64,000 nt of DNA from Sinorhizobium sp. RAC02 (GTDB taxonomy: Bacteria > Pseudomonadota > Alphaproteobacteria > Rhizobiales > Rhizobiaceae): NCBI RefSeq assembly GCF_001713395.1, contig NZ_CP016452.1, positions 248,001 through 312,000 on the forward strand. Direction: 5' to 3'. This document shows, one piece after another, positions 41,494 to 50,828 of this stretch. Each line of letters opens with the position of its first letter. Position 1 is the first letter of the stretch. A program made the translations under genes and the position numbers. Under the pieces are notes generated by a model. That model was not told the origin of the DNA. It saw only the letters and a list, made by a program, of their open reading frames with translations, and made no database searches.

Positions 41494-41531
41494 CATTCAA
41501 ACCGGATCATCAACCAATGGGGGCAGGCCAG

Positions 41532-42902
41532 GATGCTCTACCACTATTTCCAGAGCGGGGAGCTGCCCTACAAAAGCGGCATTGGAAGACGTCTATGATG
41601 ACCTGTGCAAACAAGAGGCCGGTCTCAATAGATAGGACCACGACCCGATCAACGGGATCAAAGTGCTGACCATTTTCACCTACGACTACATGCGGCGGCG
41701 CCTGCCTTCATCAAAATGATATTGGCAGAGAACCAACAGTATTAGGAGTTCATCCGCACTATAGATAGCATACCGCGCTCATCCCGCCCGCTCATCGATT
41801 TCGTCCAGACACGCTCGATCGAGGCGAAGCTGCCGGCCTTGTCCGCCCGGGCACCGCCGCTATGCAACTTTACGTCTCGATTGTCACTTTGAGCTTCATC
41901 CACATATCCAGCCGCTACACTTTGTCGGTCGCATGCGGCATCGACCTCTCCCCGCAACGGATCGTTGTCGAACGGAGGCAGCATGTCGTCAACTTGATCG
42001 AAACCTACGTGAGATCGGCTTCAAACGGCGAGCAGACGCCCCCGTCAGGTGTTTGCCCCCTGCTTTGCTGAGGGATGCACGACGAGACTCATCAGAACGT
42101 CGCGAAGCGGGTGAAAGGCATGCTGAGAGCTCTCGCCACCCACATTCGCCGTATCCGTGCATGACTCAGTGGAGAGCTCTAGGCAGCCAAAATTGGCTGA
42201 TCTCACCAGACCACATCACCTTGTGATGAAGGGCATTTCAAATGCCTTTTCGCAATGTATCAGGAGTTTCCTTCCTGGCCGGTCGACGCAGGGCGGCGCT
42301 TAGGCTTGGCCCAGGTCACGTCGGACACAAAGCCATGCCACCCTTCCGAGCTGCCTTCATGATCCGAGCACGGTTACGTAACTTTGAAACGATGATGCCC
42401 AGCAACGCCCCAAGGCCTGCTCCTCGCGGCATTTCTGTATTCACCAAGAAGGAATAATAGCTCAGCCTCAACTTAAGGTTGAACATGCAAATCTTCTAGC
42501 CTCGCCAGGTGGTGGGGCGGTATCGCATATAAGAAAAATAAATTATTCGAAAATAAACCTGAAACCACACACGTCCTTTATTGGTAAGCGCCTTTTGAGA
42601 AAGAGGCGATCAGGAAACTGAAAGAAACACCCGGAGGCGAAATCGTCATCGCGTCGGGTGAGAAGCTCTCTTTGATTTTTTTCTCAGAACCGGGCGACCA
42701 AGGCATTCGGTTTCTCTGTGTGGCATGGGGTAGCGACACCCGTGTTTCCGACTACGTATGCCTCAAATGTCGCTTTTTACTCGGGCCATTCGCCCTGTCC
42801 AATGGCCTGATACGCACCTTGGAATGCGTTCGCATTAACCTGCAGTTTTTGCCGAAATCACGCTGAATTCCGATCGACCATATCAGTTCAGGAGTGTTAC
42901 AA
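41532..42902. other. Degenerate intergenic region between IS remnants and the RTX gene
   Basis: About 1.4 kb without a convincing gene. Short open frames (e.g. 41862-42071, 42242-42457) have no recognisable protein character. The region is AT-richer than the rest; 42530-42560 is strongly AT-rich and may belong to the promoter of the downstream RTX gene. A small palindrome TCAAC-TTAAG-GTTGA lies at 42468-42482. Probably decayed mobile DNA. Confidence 0.5.
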
Positions 42903-45743
42903 ATGACCGTCACTACCACCTTCAACAACACCACCACGACCTTCCAATTCGGGGTCAATACTTTCACGCCAGGTACACAGATTTTGCCGGATGTGCTGGG
43001 CCTCGATAACGGCGGTTTCGTTGCCGCCTACAACACCACAAGCGGAAACTTCATCCTTTTAAATTTCTATGATGCCAATTCCAATCAGGTCGGTGGCTTC
43101 CGCATCCCCTATGACGATGCCAACACCGAGCCCCCAGGGAAGCCCTCGCTAACCAAGCTCGCGAATGGCAACGTATTGGTCGTCTGGGACGACAACAATC
43201 CCGCCGAAACCGCCATGCTGGGCCGCATCTTCGACCAGGACGGCAACGCGGTTGGCGGCGAACTGACATTGAGTGGGTCATCGATCTCTTTCGAAGATCC
43301 GGTCACCAGCGCGCTCACCGGTGGCGGCTTTGCCATCAGCTTCACCTTTGGCGGCAACATCTTCATCGGCCGCTACAACGCGTTCGGCGGCCAGCTGGGC
43401 GGCTTCACCCAGGTCAACACCGTGGCAACGGCCGGCACCCAAAATGATGCTTCAATCGTCGGGCTGGCCGATGGCGGCTTCGTTGTGACTTATACCGACA
43501 CCAATCCTGCCAACCAGCCACTCAGGGCGGTGATCTACAATGCCGATGGCACGGTACGCACGGCCGACTTCCTGATCGACAGCTTCGGTGACAACACGCA
43601 GTCGGCACTGACCGCGTTGCCGAACGGCAATTGGGCCGTGGTCTATACGGATTCCGGCTGGGCCGAAGGCGGCACGCTGGGCAACGGCATCACACTGGAG
43701 ATTTTCAACGCCAATGGCGTCTCCCAGACCGGCTTCATCAAGGTCAATACCACGAGCACCGTCGATGAAGTCGAGCCCGACGTTTCGGTCCTCTCGAACG
43801 GCTTTATCGTCGTCAGTTGGACGAAACCTTTCAACGCAACCACCGACGACATCTTTGCCCGCATTTTCGATCAGAACGGCAATGCGCTGCCGGCCAACCT
43901 GGCGAGCGAATTTGCGATCGCAGCGGAAGGCGCGGACCGCGACGTTTTTTCCGCCCTCGGCATGCTGAAAAACGGCAAATTCATCACCGTATGGCAGGAT
44001 GCCGGCGACACCGACGGTAGTGGTGGCCGGATAACCGGCGAGGTCAACCAGGTTACCCGCACCAGCATCAGCGACGGTGCGAGCGACACGATCCAGATCG
44101 ATTCTCTGCGAGACATCGCGTCCGGCAATGCCGGCAATGATACGTTCCGGGGTGGCGGCCTCGATGCTTTCACCAATGATACCATCGACGGCGGCGCCGA
44201 TGCCGACCGCATCCTCGCGACTGGTGACATCAGCCTCGTCGACACGACAGTCATCTCTATAGAGGAAATCGAATTCGAGGCCGCAGCGCCCGAAAAGCTT
44301 GTCATCGTCCGCGCCGATCAGATCGGCGTTGGCCTTGCGGCCAATCTCGTTCTCGATTTTGCAGCGGTTGGCACGCCTGACCGTTTCCGCGTCGAAATGC
44401 TCAACGCGACCTCCGTCGACCTGTCGCAATTCCAGGTACTCGACTTCTTTCCGGGTGCCGGCGAAGCGGACCGACTGATCATTCTCGGTGACAATGACAA
44501 TGAAACGATGCGTGGCACATCGGTACGAGACGAGTTGTTTGGCACAGGCGGCAACGACCTGTTGGACGGAGGCCTCGGCGGCGATTATCTGTCTGGCGGA
44601 AGCGGCTCCGACCGGGTCACATATGCCAACGCGATAGCTGGCGTGATTGCCAACCTGTCCAGTCCTGCGGGCAATACGGGTGAAGCCGCTGGCGACACCT
44701 ACAACTCGGTCGAGAACCTCACCGGTTCGGCTTTCAATGATACGTTGACGGGCACCAACGGCACCAACAGCATTCTCGGGGGCAATGGTGACGACAGACT
44801 CACCGGTCTGAATGGAAACGACAACCTGTTCGGGAACGACGGCAACGATATCCTGCTCGGCGGCGCGGGGGCGGATGACCTTTCCGGTGGCGCCGGAAGC
44901 GACCGTGCTTCCTACGAGGCTGCAGCGGCTGGCGTGATTGCCAACCTGTCCAGCCCCGCCGGCAATACGGGTGATGCAGCCGGCGACACCTACAATTCAG
45001 TCGAAAATCTAACCGGCTCGGCCTTCGGCGATTCGCTGACGGGCAACAACGGCACCAACAGCATAATCGGCGGTGCTGGCAATGACACCATTTCCGGGCT
45101 CAACGGCAATGACAACTTGTTCGGACAGGATGGAAACGACAACCTGATCGGCGGCGCCGGTGCAGACAACCTCTCCGGTGGCACTGGATCGGACAGGGCC
45201 TCTTACCAGACGGCGACGGCCGGGGTGGTCGCAAGCCTGACAACTCCGGCCAGCAATACCGGCGACGCAGCGGGCGACACCTATTCGTCGATCGAAAACC
45301 TGACAGGTTCCGCTTTCAACGATGCGCTGACTGGCAACAGCGGTAACAACATCCTGATCGGCGGCAATGGCAACGATACGCTGAACGGCAGGGCCGGCAA
45401 TGACACGCTGACAGGGGGCGGCGGAAACGATACGTTCCTGTTCAACACAGCGCTCGGAGCAACAAACGTCGACACGATCACCGACTTCAGCTTCGTCAAC
45501 GACACGATCCGGTTGGACAATGCCATCTTCAACGCAATCGTCGGTGTCGGTGTGCTCAGCGCCGCGCAATTTGTCGCCAATGCCAGCGGCGCGGCCGGCG
45601 ATCTGAACGACCGCATCATCTATGAAACTGATACTGGGGAACTGTACTACGATTCCAACGGCAGTGCGGGGGGTGGATCAGTGTTGTTCGCTACCCTTTC
45701 TGCTGGCCTCGGCATCAGTAACGCGGACTTCTTCATCGTCTAG
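42903..45743 (+). CDS. RTX family calcium-binding secreted protein
   Basis: 946-residue predicted type I secretion substrate with no N-terminal signal peptide. Residues ~1-390 consist of beta-rich repeats of ~55 residues with LxNGGFVVxWxD and GRIFDxxGNAVGG patterns. Residues ~390-540 form a linker with [12 protein letters not shown]. Three long repeats of ~97 residues follow (about 565-855), each with nonapeptide calcium motifs ([20 protein letters not shown]) and a spacer [20 protein letters not shown]. The C-terminus ([29 protein letters not shown]) is the serralysin-type cap that carries the secretion signal. ATG 42903 has AGGAG about 10 bases upstream. No type I secretion genes are nearby; function may be adhesion or exopolymer-related. 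Confidence 0.85.
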   Translation: MTVTTTFNNTTTTFQFGVNTFTPGTQILPDVLGLDNGGFVAAYNTTSGNFILLNFYDANSNQVGGFRIPYDDANTEPPGKPSLTKLANGNVLVVWDDNNPAETAMLGRIFDQDGNAVGGELTLSGSSISFEDPVTSALTGGGFAISFTFGGNIFIGRYNAFGGQLGGFTQVNTVATAGTQNDASIVGLADGGFVVTYTDTNPANQPLRAVIYNADGTVRTADFLIDSFGDNTQSALTALPNGNWAVVYTDSGWAEGGTLGNGITLEIFNANGVSQTGFIKVNTTSTVDEVEPDVSVLSNGFIVVSWTKPFNATTDDIFARIFDQNGNALPANLASEFAIAAEGADRDVFSALGMLKNGKFITVWQDAGDTDGSGGRITGEVNQVTRTSISDGASDTIQIDSLRDIASGNAGNDTFRGGGLDAFTNDTIDGGADADRILATGDISLVDTTVISIEEIEFEAAAPEKLVIVRADQIGVGLAANLVLDFAAVGTPDRFRVEMLNATSVDLSQFQVLDFFPGAGEADRLIILGDNDNETMRGTSVRDELFGTGGNDLLDGGLGGDYLSGGSGSDRVTYANAIAGVIANLSSPAGNTGEAAGDTYNSVENLTGSAFNDTLTGTNGTNSILGGNGDDRLTGLNGNDNLFGNDGNDILLGGAGADDLSGGAGSDRASYEAAAAGVIANLSSPAGNTGDAAGDTYNSVENLTGSAFGDSLTGNNGTNSIIGGAGNDTISGLNGNDNLFGQDGNDNLIGGAGADNLSGGTGSDRASYQTATAGVVASLTTPASNTGDAAGDTYSSIENLTGSAFNDALTGNSGNNILIGGNGNDTLNGRAGNDTLTGGGGNDTFLFNTALGATNVDTITDFSFVNDTIRLDNAIFNAIVGVGVLSAAQFVANASGAAGDLNDRIIYETDTGELYYDSNGSAGGGSVLFATLSAGLGISNADFFIV
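44599..45480 (+). repeat. Three tandem ~291-bp repeats inside the RTX gene
   Basis: Copies begin near 44599, 44890 and 45181. Each encodes the same ~97-residue unit (GSDRxxYxxAxAGVxAxLxx, NTGx[14 protein letters not shown], then nonapeptides). The first two are nearly identical in protein; the third diverges toward the C-terminal cap. Such repeats are prone to recombination and copy-number change. Confidence 0.75.
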
Positions 45744-45780
45744 GGCGCAGTAGCGCCCTACGAACGGACCGAATACACAA

Positions 45781-45808
45781 GGCGCCGGCAGGTCCGGCGC
45801 CTTTTTTT
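45781..45808 (+). terminator. Rho-independent terminator of the RTX gene
   Basis: Perfect 8-bp stem GGCGCCGG / CCGGCGCC with a 5-base loop, followed immediately by seven T, 38 bases after the RTX stop. Confidence 0.92.
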
Positions 45809-45811
45809 GAA

Positions 45812-46016
45812 GACTGCCGGTCGACGTCGGCTTCAAACGGGTGCGCACTCCGTTGGTTGGCCTCGGCAGCGATGGCAGCCACGACTTCGTCCAACTGCCA
45901 GATGTCGTCGCGATACGCCTGCTCGTCACGTAATCGGCGAGCGAAGTCCGGCCCGAACTTTCCTTGCCCAGCGGCGGATCACTTCGTGGCGCAACTGCGC
46001 ACCATCCGGGCGAACG
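45812..46016 (-). pseudogene. IS6-family transposase remnant
   Basis: Minus-strand pieces read LRHEVIRRWARK and, after a frame change, KFGPDFARRLRDEQAYRDDI and WQLDEVV. Together they match the rhizobial IS6-type segment around the first catalytic Asp (typically ETIRRWxRKFGPDYARRLRR ... WHLDEVV). Beyond LDEVV similarity is lost. No start, no end and no intact repeats are visible. Confidence 0.65.
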
Positions 46017-46088
46017 GCCTTCCGCCTCCAATGTCCGCACCGTCTATCTTCGCCATGGCCTTTCGTAGCGTCGGGAGCCGCAGGCTTC

Positions 46089-46105
46089 TTTGCGCCGGCA
46101 CAAAG
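46089..46105. promoter_or_regulatory. FNR/CRP-family binding site upstream of the small membrane protein and hemerythrin genes
   Basis: TTTGCGCCGGCACAAAG has the TTG-N8-CAA spacing of FNR/FixK/NnrR/DNR boxes and is centred about 60 bases before the start at 46157. It matches a second site at 49268-49284 at 14 of 17 positions. From memory, the TTGCG-N4-CACAA core resembles NnrR-type (nitric-oxide-responsive) sites. Confidence 0.6.
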
Positions 46106-46156
46106 AGTAGCGGCGGCCGGCGCGGCAGAATGGTGGTGAAACGAAAGGATCCTTCC

Positions 46157-46312
46157 ATGACGGATGCACAGTTCAGCCTCGTCGTCGCAGCCCCGGTCAT
46201 CGCCGGCTTTGCCTTGATGCTCTATCGCATGGGTGTCCTGCAGGGCGCGGGTACGCTTTCCGCCGTCGGCGCGTCGATCGTCATCGCTGCCGTGCTGTTC
46301 TTCGGCCAATAG
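46157..46312 (+). CDS. Small membrane protein
   Basis: 51 residues: MTDAQFSLVVAAPVIAGFAL, then a short loop LYRMGVLQGAG and a second hydrophobic helix ending VIAAVLFFGQ. Two transmembrane helices are predicted. The start has GAAAGGA about 10 bases upstream. It lies 5 bases before the hemerythrin gene, with an FNR-type site upstream, so the two are probably co-expressed under low oxygen or NO. I do not recognise the family. Confidence 0.65.
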   Translation: MTDAQFSLVVAAPVIAGFALMLYRMGVLQGAGTLSAVGASIVIAAVLFFGQ

Positions 46313-46317
46313 ATCTC

Positions 46318-46779
46318 ATGAGCGAACCGAGCCTCGATGCCGCCGATATCGGCCGGCTGGAAGCGCTTCACTACCGCCTGCTCGACCTGTGCCTTCGTCT
46401 CGAAGACGCTGCGGGCGAACCGGGTGTCGCCGGCGACATGCGCGAGCTTGCAGAGACGATGCCATCGCTTCTCCAAACGGCCCACGACCTTGAGGAACGC
46501 GTGCTCTTTCCCGATTTCGACCGCCACGCCGGCTCCTGCTTCGCCGCCATGGCCATTGGACGCCTGAAGGCGGAACATCGCTGCGATCGGCTTGCTGCCG
46601 AAGAGCTGTCCCTGACGCTGAAGGCCGTCGCGAACGATCGATGCGCCCTCTCGACTGAGACGGTTGCGCGCATGGTCAGCGGCTTTCAGGAAGCGCTTCG
46701 CCGCCACGTCTTCGCTGAACAGATGATGATGGAGGCGCTGCTCTCCGCCAGGGCCGACGAGCGTACCATTTTCGCCTGA
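46318..46779 (+). CDS. Hemerythrin domain (HHE) protein
   Basis: 153-residue four-helix bundle protein with a plausible diiron ligand set: His18 (EALHYR), His56 and Glu60 (TAHDLEERVLFPDF), His87 (LKAEHRCD), His130 and Glu134 (RRHVFAEQMMME). Hemerythrin-like proteins bind oxygen or nitric oxide or repair iron-sulfur clusters. Its neighbours, UbiU and UbiV, are 4Fe-4S proteins of anaerobic ubiquinone synthesis, which gives such protection a clear purpose. It converges with ubiV (9-base gap). Confidence 0.82.
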   Translation: MSEPSLDAADIGRLEALHYRLLDLCLRLEDAAGEPGVAGDMRELAETMPSLLQTAHDLEERVLFPDFDRHAGSCFAAMAIGRLKAEHRCDRLAAEELSLTLKAVANDRCALSTETVARMVSGFQEALRRHVFAEQMMMEALLSARADERTIFA

Positions 46780-46788
46780 ACCGGTCGT

Positions 46789-47724
46789 TCAACCGTGCCC
46801 GATTGCCGTGTTGCGCCCGCGCGAAACCCAGGCAGCTCCTTCCTGCTGGTGCAGGAAACCGTTCGAGAAGCGCACGCCCGGATAGACGCCCGACAGGTCC
46901 GCAATCGCCTCCGCGCCGTCCATCCTGCCATCGAGGACCGCACGGTAAATACCGGCCACCGCAACCATGTCGCAATCCTGCGGGGAGAGCCGGACACGCG
47001 AAAGTCCCGCCTCCACCAGCGGCGCTAGATCATCGAGAAGCACGGCACAGCTATTCGACATGGTCTGCACACCGTTCAACACGAGGAAGGATTGGCGATC
47101 GAGGGTGCGCAGCGGCAGGCCGTCCGGCTCCTCGCCGCAGATGAACTGGCAATTGTCTTTTGTCAGTCCCTTTGAGCGGGCATGGGCGCAGCGGGCGGAA
47201 ATGGCGAGCGGTATGCGGCCGAACGCAAAGATCTCGAAGGAGAAGCCGGGCATCGCGGCCAGAATCTGCAGGATGGAACCCGCCGGCAGCTCCGGCGGCA
47301 GGCAGATGTTGTCTGCGCCACGCGCCGCAAGCAGACGCGCCGTTGCAGCATTGTAGACATTGACCAGCGGGCCGATCGCGTGCGGGCGGTCCTTGACGAG
47401 GCCAAGCGCAGAAAGATCGTTTGCCTCGACCGGGTGGGTGCTGTCGCGGATGAGATCGCGAACATGGCGGCTTTCCCGCTCCAGCGTCACCATGGCGAGC
47501 GTGGAGAACGTCACGCGTTTGCCAGCCGCTTCCAACCGATCGACGACCTCGGCGACATGCGGCTCGCTGAAATGCTGGCGCTTGGAGCAGACGGTCTCAC
47601 CCAGCGTCACATTGGTAACGTCCGCCTCATCGGCGATGCGGAAGTAGAAGTCGCGCCATTTCGGCCCGTCCCACAGGAAGTAGACCGGTCCGAGGCTGAG
47701 AGCCCGTTTGTTGATCTTCGACAT
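46789..47724 (-). CDS. ubiV: Ubiquinone biosynthesis protein UbiV (O2-independent hydroxylation)
   Basis: Peptidase U32-family protein, 311 residues, that with UbiU hydroxylates the ubiquinone ring without oxygen. Four cysteines that would bind a 4Fe-4S cluster are present: Cys46 (GETVCSKRQ), Cys179 (SARCAHAR), Cys192 and Cys196 (KDNCQFICG), the same arrangement as E. coli UbiV. It lies 8 bases downstream of ubiU in the leftward operon ubiT-ubiU-ubiV. Confidence 0.92.
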   Translation of the reverse strand: MSKINKRALSLGPVYFLWDGPKWRDFYFRIADEADVTNVTLGETVCSKRQHFSEPHVAEVVDRLEAAGKRVTFSTLAMVTLERESRHVRDLIRDSTHPVEANDLSALGLVKDRPHAIGPLVNVYNAATARLLAARGADNICLPPELPAGSILQILAAMPGFSFEIFAFGRIPLAISARCAHARSKGLTKDNCQFICGEEPDGLPLRTLDRQSFLVLNGVQTMSNSCAVLLDDLAPLVEAGLSRVRLSPQDCDMVAVAGIYRAVLDGRMDGAEAIADLSGVYPGVRFSNGFLHQQEGAAWVSRGRNTAIGHG

Positions 47725-47732
47725 GTCGTCTC

Positions 47733-48710
47733 CTATCGCCAGCGCTTGTCATAGGCGCCCGTCGTGGTGCGCTGGCCTTCGCTCATTGCGCGCAGCCGGG
47801 CCACCAGCGCGGCCCGCTCGGCCGGACCCGCGGTGAGCGCCCTCTTCAGCGAAGACACGACCTCGGCGACATAGGCCTTGCCGCGCTGTCGCCCCTCGAT
47901 CTTGAGCGCGCAGACGCCGGCTGCCCGGAGCGCATCGATCTCATCGATGACATCGAGCGAGACCGGATCCTCGAAGGCATAGCCTTCCACGTCGCCGATT
48001 TCGAAACGCCCCTTGCACAGCGTCGGGTAGCCGGAGGCTTCACCGGGGCCGAAACGGTTGATCGTGTAGGCGCCGAGTTCCGAGACGAGGTCCGCGCCGT
48101 CCTGCCGGTAGCGCACATGGCTTGCCGGCGAGCAGACGCCATTCATGTTGGGCGATTTGCCGGTGGCATAGGAGGAGAGCGAACAGCGCCCCTCCGCCAT
48201 GACGCAGAGCCCGCCGAAGGCGAAGACCTCCACCTCGCAGGCGATCTGCCGCGTCAACCGGGCAATATCCTGCACGGTCAACACGCGTGGCAGCACGACG
48301 CGCCTGGCGCCAAAAGCCTCGATGAGGAAGCGGATCGCATCCGCATTGGAGGCCGAAGCTTGGACGGACACATGCAACCGCTGTTCCGGATACTTCTCCG
48401 CCACATAGGCCATCAGGCCGAAATCGGCGAGGATCAGCGCATCGGCGCCGATCGCCACCGCATCGTCTGCCGCCCGATACCAAAGCGCCTCATCGCCCGC
48501 CCGCATGAAGGTGTTGAGCGCGACGAAGGTCTGCACCCGCCTGCTATGGGCAAGTCCTATGGACTGGCGCAGTTCCTCACGGCTGAAATTGAGGCCAGGA
48601 AAATTGCGGGCATTGGTCTCATCGCGAAAGCCGCAATAAACCGCATCGGCTCCGGCCTCCACCGCTTCGCGGAAGGCGGAAGGCGTGCCGGCCGGACAGA
48701 TCAGTTCCAT
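47733..48710 (-). CDS. ubiU: Ubiquinone biosynthesis protein UbiU (O2-independent hydroxylation)
   Basis: Peptidase U32-family partner of UbiV, 325 residues. It opens MELICPAGTPSAFREAVEAG. Cluster cysteines Cys169, Cys176, Cys193 (GGLCVMAEGRC, MNGVCSPASH) and Cys232 (TLCKGRFE) fall at the same residue numbers as in E. coli UbiU. It overlaps ubiT by 10 bases. Prephenate, not O2, is the reported oxygen donor of the pathway. Confidence 0.93.
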   Translation of the reverse strand: MELICPAGTPSAFREAVEAGADAVYCGFRDETNARNFPGLNFSREELRQSIGLAHSRRVQTFVALNTFMRAGDEALWYRAADDAVAIGADALILADFGLMAYVAEKYPEQRLHVSVQASASNADAIRFLIEAFGARRVVLPRVLTVQDIARLTRQIACEVEVFAFGGLCVMAEGRCSLSSYATGKSPNMNGVCSPASHVRYRQDGADLVSELGAYTINRFGPGEASGYPTLCKGRFEIGDVEGYAFEDPVSLDVIDEIDALRAAGVCALKIEGRQRGKAYVAEVVSSLKRALTAGPAERAALVARLRAMSEGQRTTTGAYDKRWR

Positions 48711-49207
48711 GCGGGGACCCTCGCTTCGAGGGTCTTGGCGCGCACATATCGCGCGACACCCGAAACCAGCGGCGAAAACGGCCCGGCCAGCGCGCCGAGT
48801 TCGCTTGGCAGGTCGATGGCGCTGTCATCGAGAGCATTGCGCAGCGCCAGCATGGCCTCCATGTCGCCCGTCACCGAAAGGTCGCGTGAGAAGAACAGCG
48901 CGTCCGCATCACACCGCCCTTCGAGAAGCCCAAGCAGCAACACGAGCGGTCCGCCGATGCGGGCATCCGCCGATGGCGCCTGGCCTCGCGACACGCTGAG
49001 CGAACATTTTTCCGGGACCACGATGAAATGCAGCGGCAGGTCGGTCGGCGAAAAACCATAGCGGACCTGCTGGTACGGACCGAGCCGTTCGAAAAGGCCG
49101 GGATGAGCCTTGAGCACCCCGGAAAAGACGAGGCGCGCCATCCGCTCGACCAGCCAGATCGGAGCTATATCGGCCGGTTTTGCGAAAAAGGGAGGAAGAA
49201 GCGACAT
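48701..49207 (-). CDS. ubiT: Ubiquinone biosynthesis accessory protein UbiT (SCP2 domain)
   Basis: 168-residue lipid-binding SCP2-like protein that, in the O2-independent pathway, presumably presents prenylated intermediates to UbiUV. Landmarks: YGFSPTDLPLHFIVVPEKCS, ADARIGGPLVLLLGLLEGRC, DALFFSRDLSVTGDMEAMLA and the ALRNALDD helix. It is first in the leftward ubiTUV operon; the divergent ubiD-ubiX pair starts 110 bases away across a shared regulatory spacer with an FNR-type site. Confidence 0.9.
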   Translation of the reverse strand: MSLLPPFFAKPADIAPIWLVERMARLVFSGVLKAHPGLFERLGPYQQVRYGFSPTDLPLHFIVVPEKCSLSVSRGQAPSADARIGGPLVLLLGLLEGRCDADALFFSRDLSVTGDMEAMLALRNALDDSAIDLPSELGALAGPFSPLVSGVARYVRAKTLEARVPAWN

Positions 49208-49267
49208 GAACAGGACCCCGGGCGAGAAACGAATGACCGGAACCTAGGGAGCCTTGCGCTTGCGGAG

Positions 49268-49284
49268 TTTGCTCCAGCTCAAAG
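49268..49284. promoter_or_regulatory. FNR/CRP-family binding site between ubiTUV and ubiDX
   Basis: TTTGCTCCAGCTCAAAG has TTG-N8-CAA spacing and 14 of 17 positions identical to the site at 46089-46105. Centre is about 41 bases before the ubiD start and 68 before ubiT, so it could activate either or both divergent operons under oxygen limitation or NO. Confidence 0.6.
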
Positions 49285-49316
49285 ACCACGACATTTTTCC
49301 CCGGCAAAGGAGCGGC

Positions 49317-50828
49317 ATGAAAGCCGATGCCGCCATTCCCCGCCGTTACGACAGCCTGCAGGATTTCGTGGCGCTTCTGGAGCGACGCGCACGGCTGAAG
49401 CGCATTGCAGAGCCTGTCTCTCTCGTCCACGAGGTGACGGAAATCCACCGCCGCGTGCTGGCCGATGAAGGGCCAGCGCTTCTCTTCGAGCGCCCGGTCG
49501 ATGCGGAAGGGCGCGTCCAGCCGATCCCTCTTCTCGCAAACCTGTTTGGAACCCGCGAGCGCATCGAATGGGGTTTCGGGCTCGAAGTCGGTGGCCTGCC
49601 GCGTCTTGCGAACTTCCTCGCCGATCTGCGCGATCCGCGGCCGCCACGCTCGCTGTGCGATGCGTGGCACAAACTGCCGCATCTCAAGGCCGCGCTCTCA
49701 ATGAACCCACGCGAGACACGGCGCCCACCCTGCCAGCAAATCATCTGGCGGGATGATCAAGTCGATCTCGACCGCCTGCCCATCCAGACCTGCTGGCCGG
49801 GCGAACCGGCGCCACTCGTCACATGGCCGCTTGTCATCACGCGTGCACCGGAGGATCCGAGCGACGTCAATGTCGGCATTTACCGTATGCAAAAACTCGG
49901 CCGGAACCGGCTGATCATGCGCTGGCTGGCGCACCGCGGCGGCGCCCGCCACCACCGCCTCTGGCAGGCGCTTGGACGCGACATGCCAGTTGCGGTGGCC
50001 ATCGGTGCCGATCCGGCAACGATCCTCTCTGCCGTGATGCCGTTACCGGACGGTTTGAGCGAACTGAGTTTTGCTGGCGTGCTGGGCGGGCGGCGGCAGG
50101 AAATTGCACTGGGCGTGAGCGTTCCCGTGCCGGTGCCTGCCAGTGCGGAAATCGTGCTCGAGGGCATGGTTTCGGCCACAGACGAGGCCGAAGAAGGCCC
50201 CTACGGTGACCATACCGGCTACTACAATGCCGTCGAACGCTTCCCGGTGATGACGCTTTCGGCGATCACCATGCGCAAAAACCCGCTCTATCTCTCCACC
50301 TATACCGGCCGGCCGCCGGACGAGCCGTCGCGGCTCGGCGAGGCCATGAACGAACTCTTCGTGCCGCTGGTGAAACGGCAATTCCAAGAAATCCATGACC
50401 TCTGGCTGCCGCCCGAAGCCTGCTCCTACCGCGCCATGGTCGTTTCGATGAACAAGCGGTATCCTGGCCAGGCGCGGAGGGTGATGATGGGCCTCTGGTC
50501 CATGCTGCCGCAGTTCAGCTATACCAAGCTGATCATCGCGGTGGACGACGATATCGACGTCAGACGCTGGGAAGACGTGATCTGGGCGCTCTCCACCCGC
50601 TTTGACGCCAGCCGCGACCTGATGTGTGTCGAAAACACCCCGATCGACTATCTCGATTTCGCCTCTCCAAAGTCTGGCCTCGGCGGCAAGCTCGGTCTCG
50701 ACGCCACCACAAAGATCGGCACCGAGACGGACCGCGAATGGGGCCGGGTCCTGGCGATGGCGCCGGACGTTACCGCCCGTATCGACGGTCTCTGGGCCTC
50801 CCTCGGCCTTGAAGGCATCGCGCCATGA
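49317..50828 (+). CDS. ubiD: UbiD family decarboxylase (4-hydroxy-3-polyprenylbenzoate decarboxylase)
   Basis: 503-residue prenylated-FMN-dependent decarboxylase. ATG 49317 is supported by AAAGGAG 6 bases upstream. Recognisable regions are DVNVGIYRMQKLGRNRLIMR, the active-site EGPYGDHTGYYNA and AGPSRLGE-like segment PDEPSRLGEAMNELFVPLVK. UbiD removes the carboxyl group of the ubiquinone ring precursor. It overlaps ubiX by 4 bases (ATGA), which supplies the prenylated flavin, and is divergent from ubiTUV. Confidence 0.9.
   Translation: MKADAAIPRRYDSLQDFVALLERRARLKRIAEPVSLVHEVTEIHRRVLADEGPALLFERPVDAEGRVQPIPLLANLFGTRERIEWGFGLEVGGLPRLANFLADLRDPRPPRSLCDAWHKLPHLKAALSMNPRETRRPPCQQIIWRDDQVDLDRLPIQTCWPGEPAPLVTWPLVITRAPEDPSDVNVGIYRMQKLGRNRLIMRWLAHRGGARHHRLWQALGRDMPVAVAIGADPATILSAVMPLPDGLSELSFAGVLGGRRQEIALGVSVPVPVPASAEIVLEGMVSATDEAEEGPYGDHTGYYNAVERFPVMTLSAITMRKNPLYLSTYTGRPPDEPSRLGEAMNELFVPLVKRQFQEIHDLWLPPEACSYRAMVVSMNKRYPGQARRVMMGLWSMLPQFSYTKLIIAVDDDIDVRRWEDVIWALSTRFDASRDLMCVENTPIDYLDFASPKSGLGGKLGLDATTKIGTETDREWGRVLAMAPDVTARIDGLWASLGLEGIAP

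Noticed and set aside
41862..42457. Two short plus-strand open frames in the decayed region
   Set aside because: No ribosome-binding site, no conserved motif, and frames are interrupted around them; likely chance.
44599..45480. CRISPR-like periodic repeats
   Set aside because: The periodicity comes from RTX protein repeats in frame within a gene; there are no short identical repeats with unique spacers.
49208..49267. TTGCGCTTGCGG as a second FNR half-site pair near ubiT
   Set aside because: Arms are direct, not inverted, and spacing does not fit TTG-N8-CAA.
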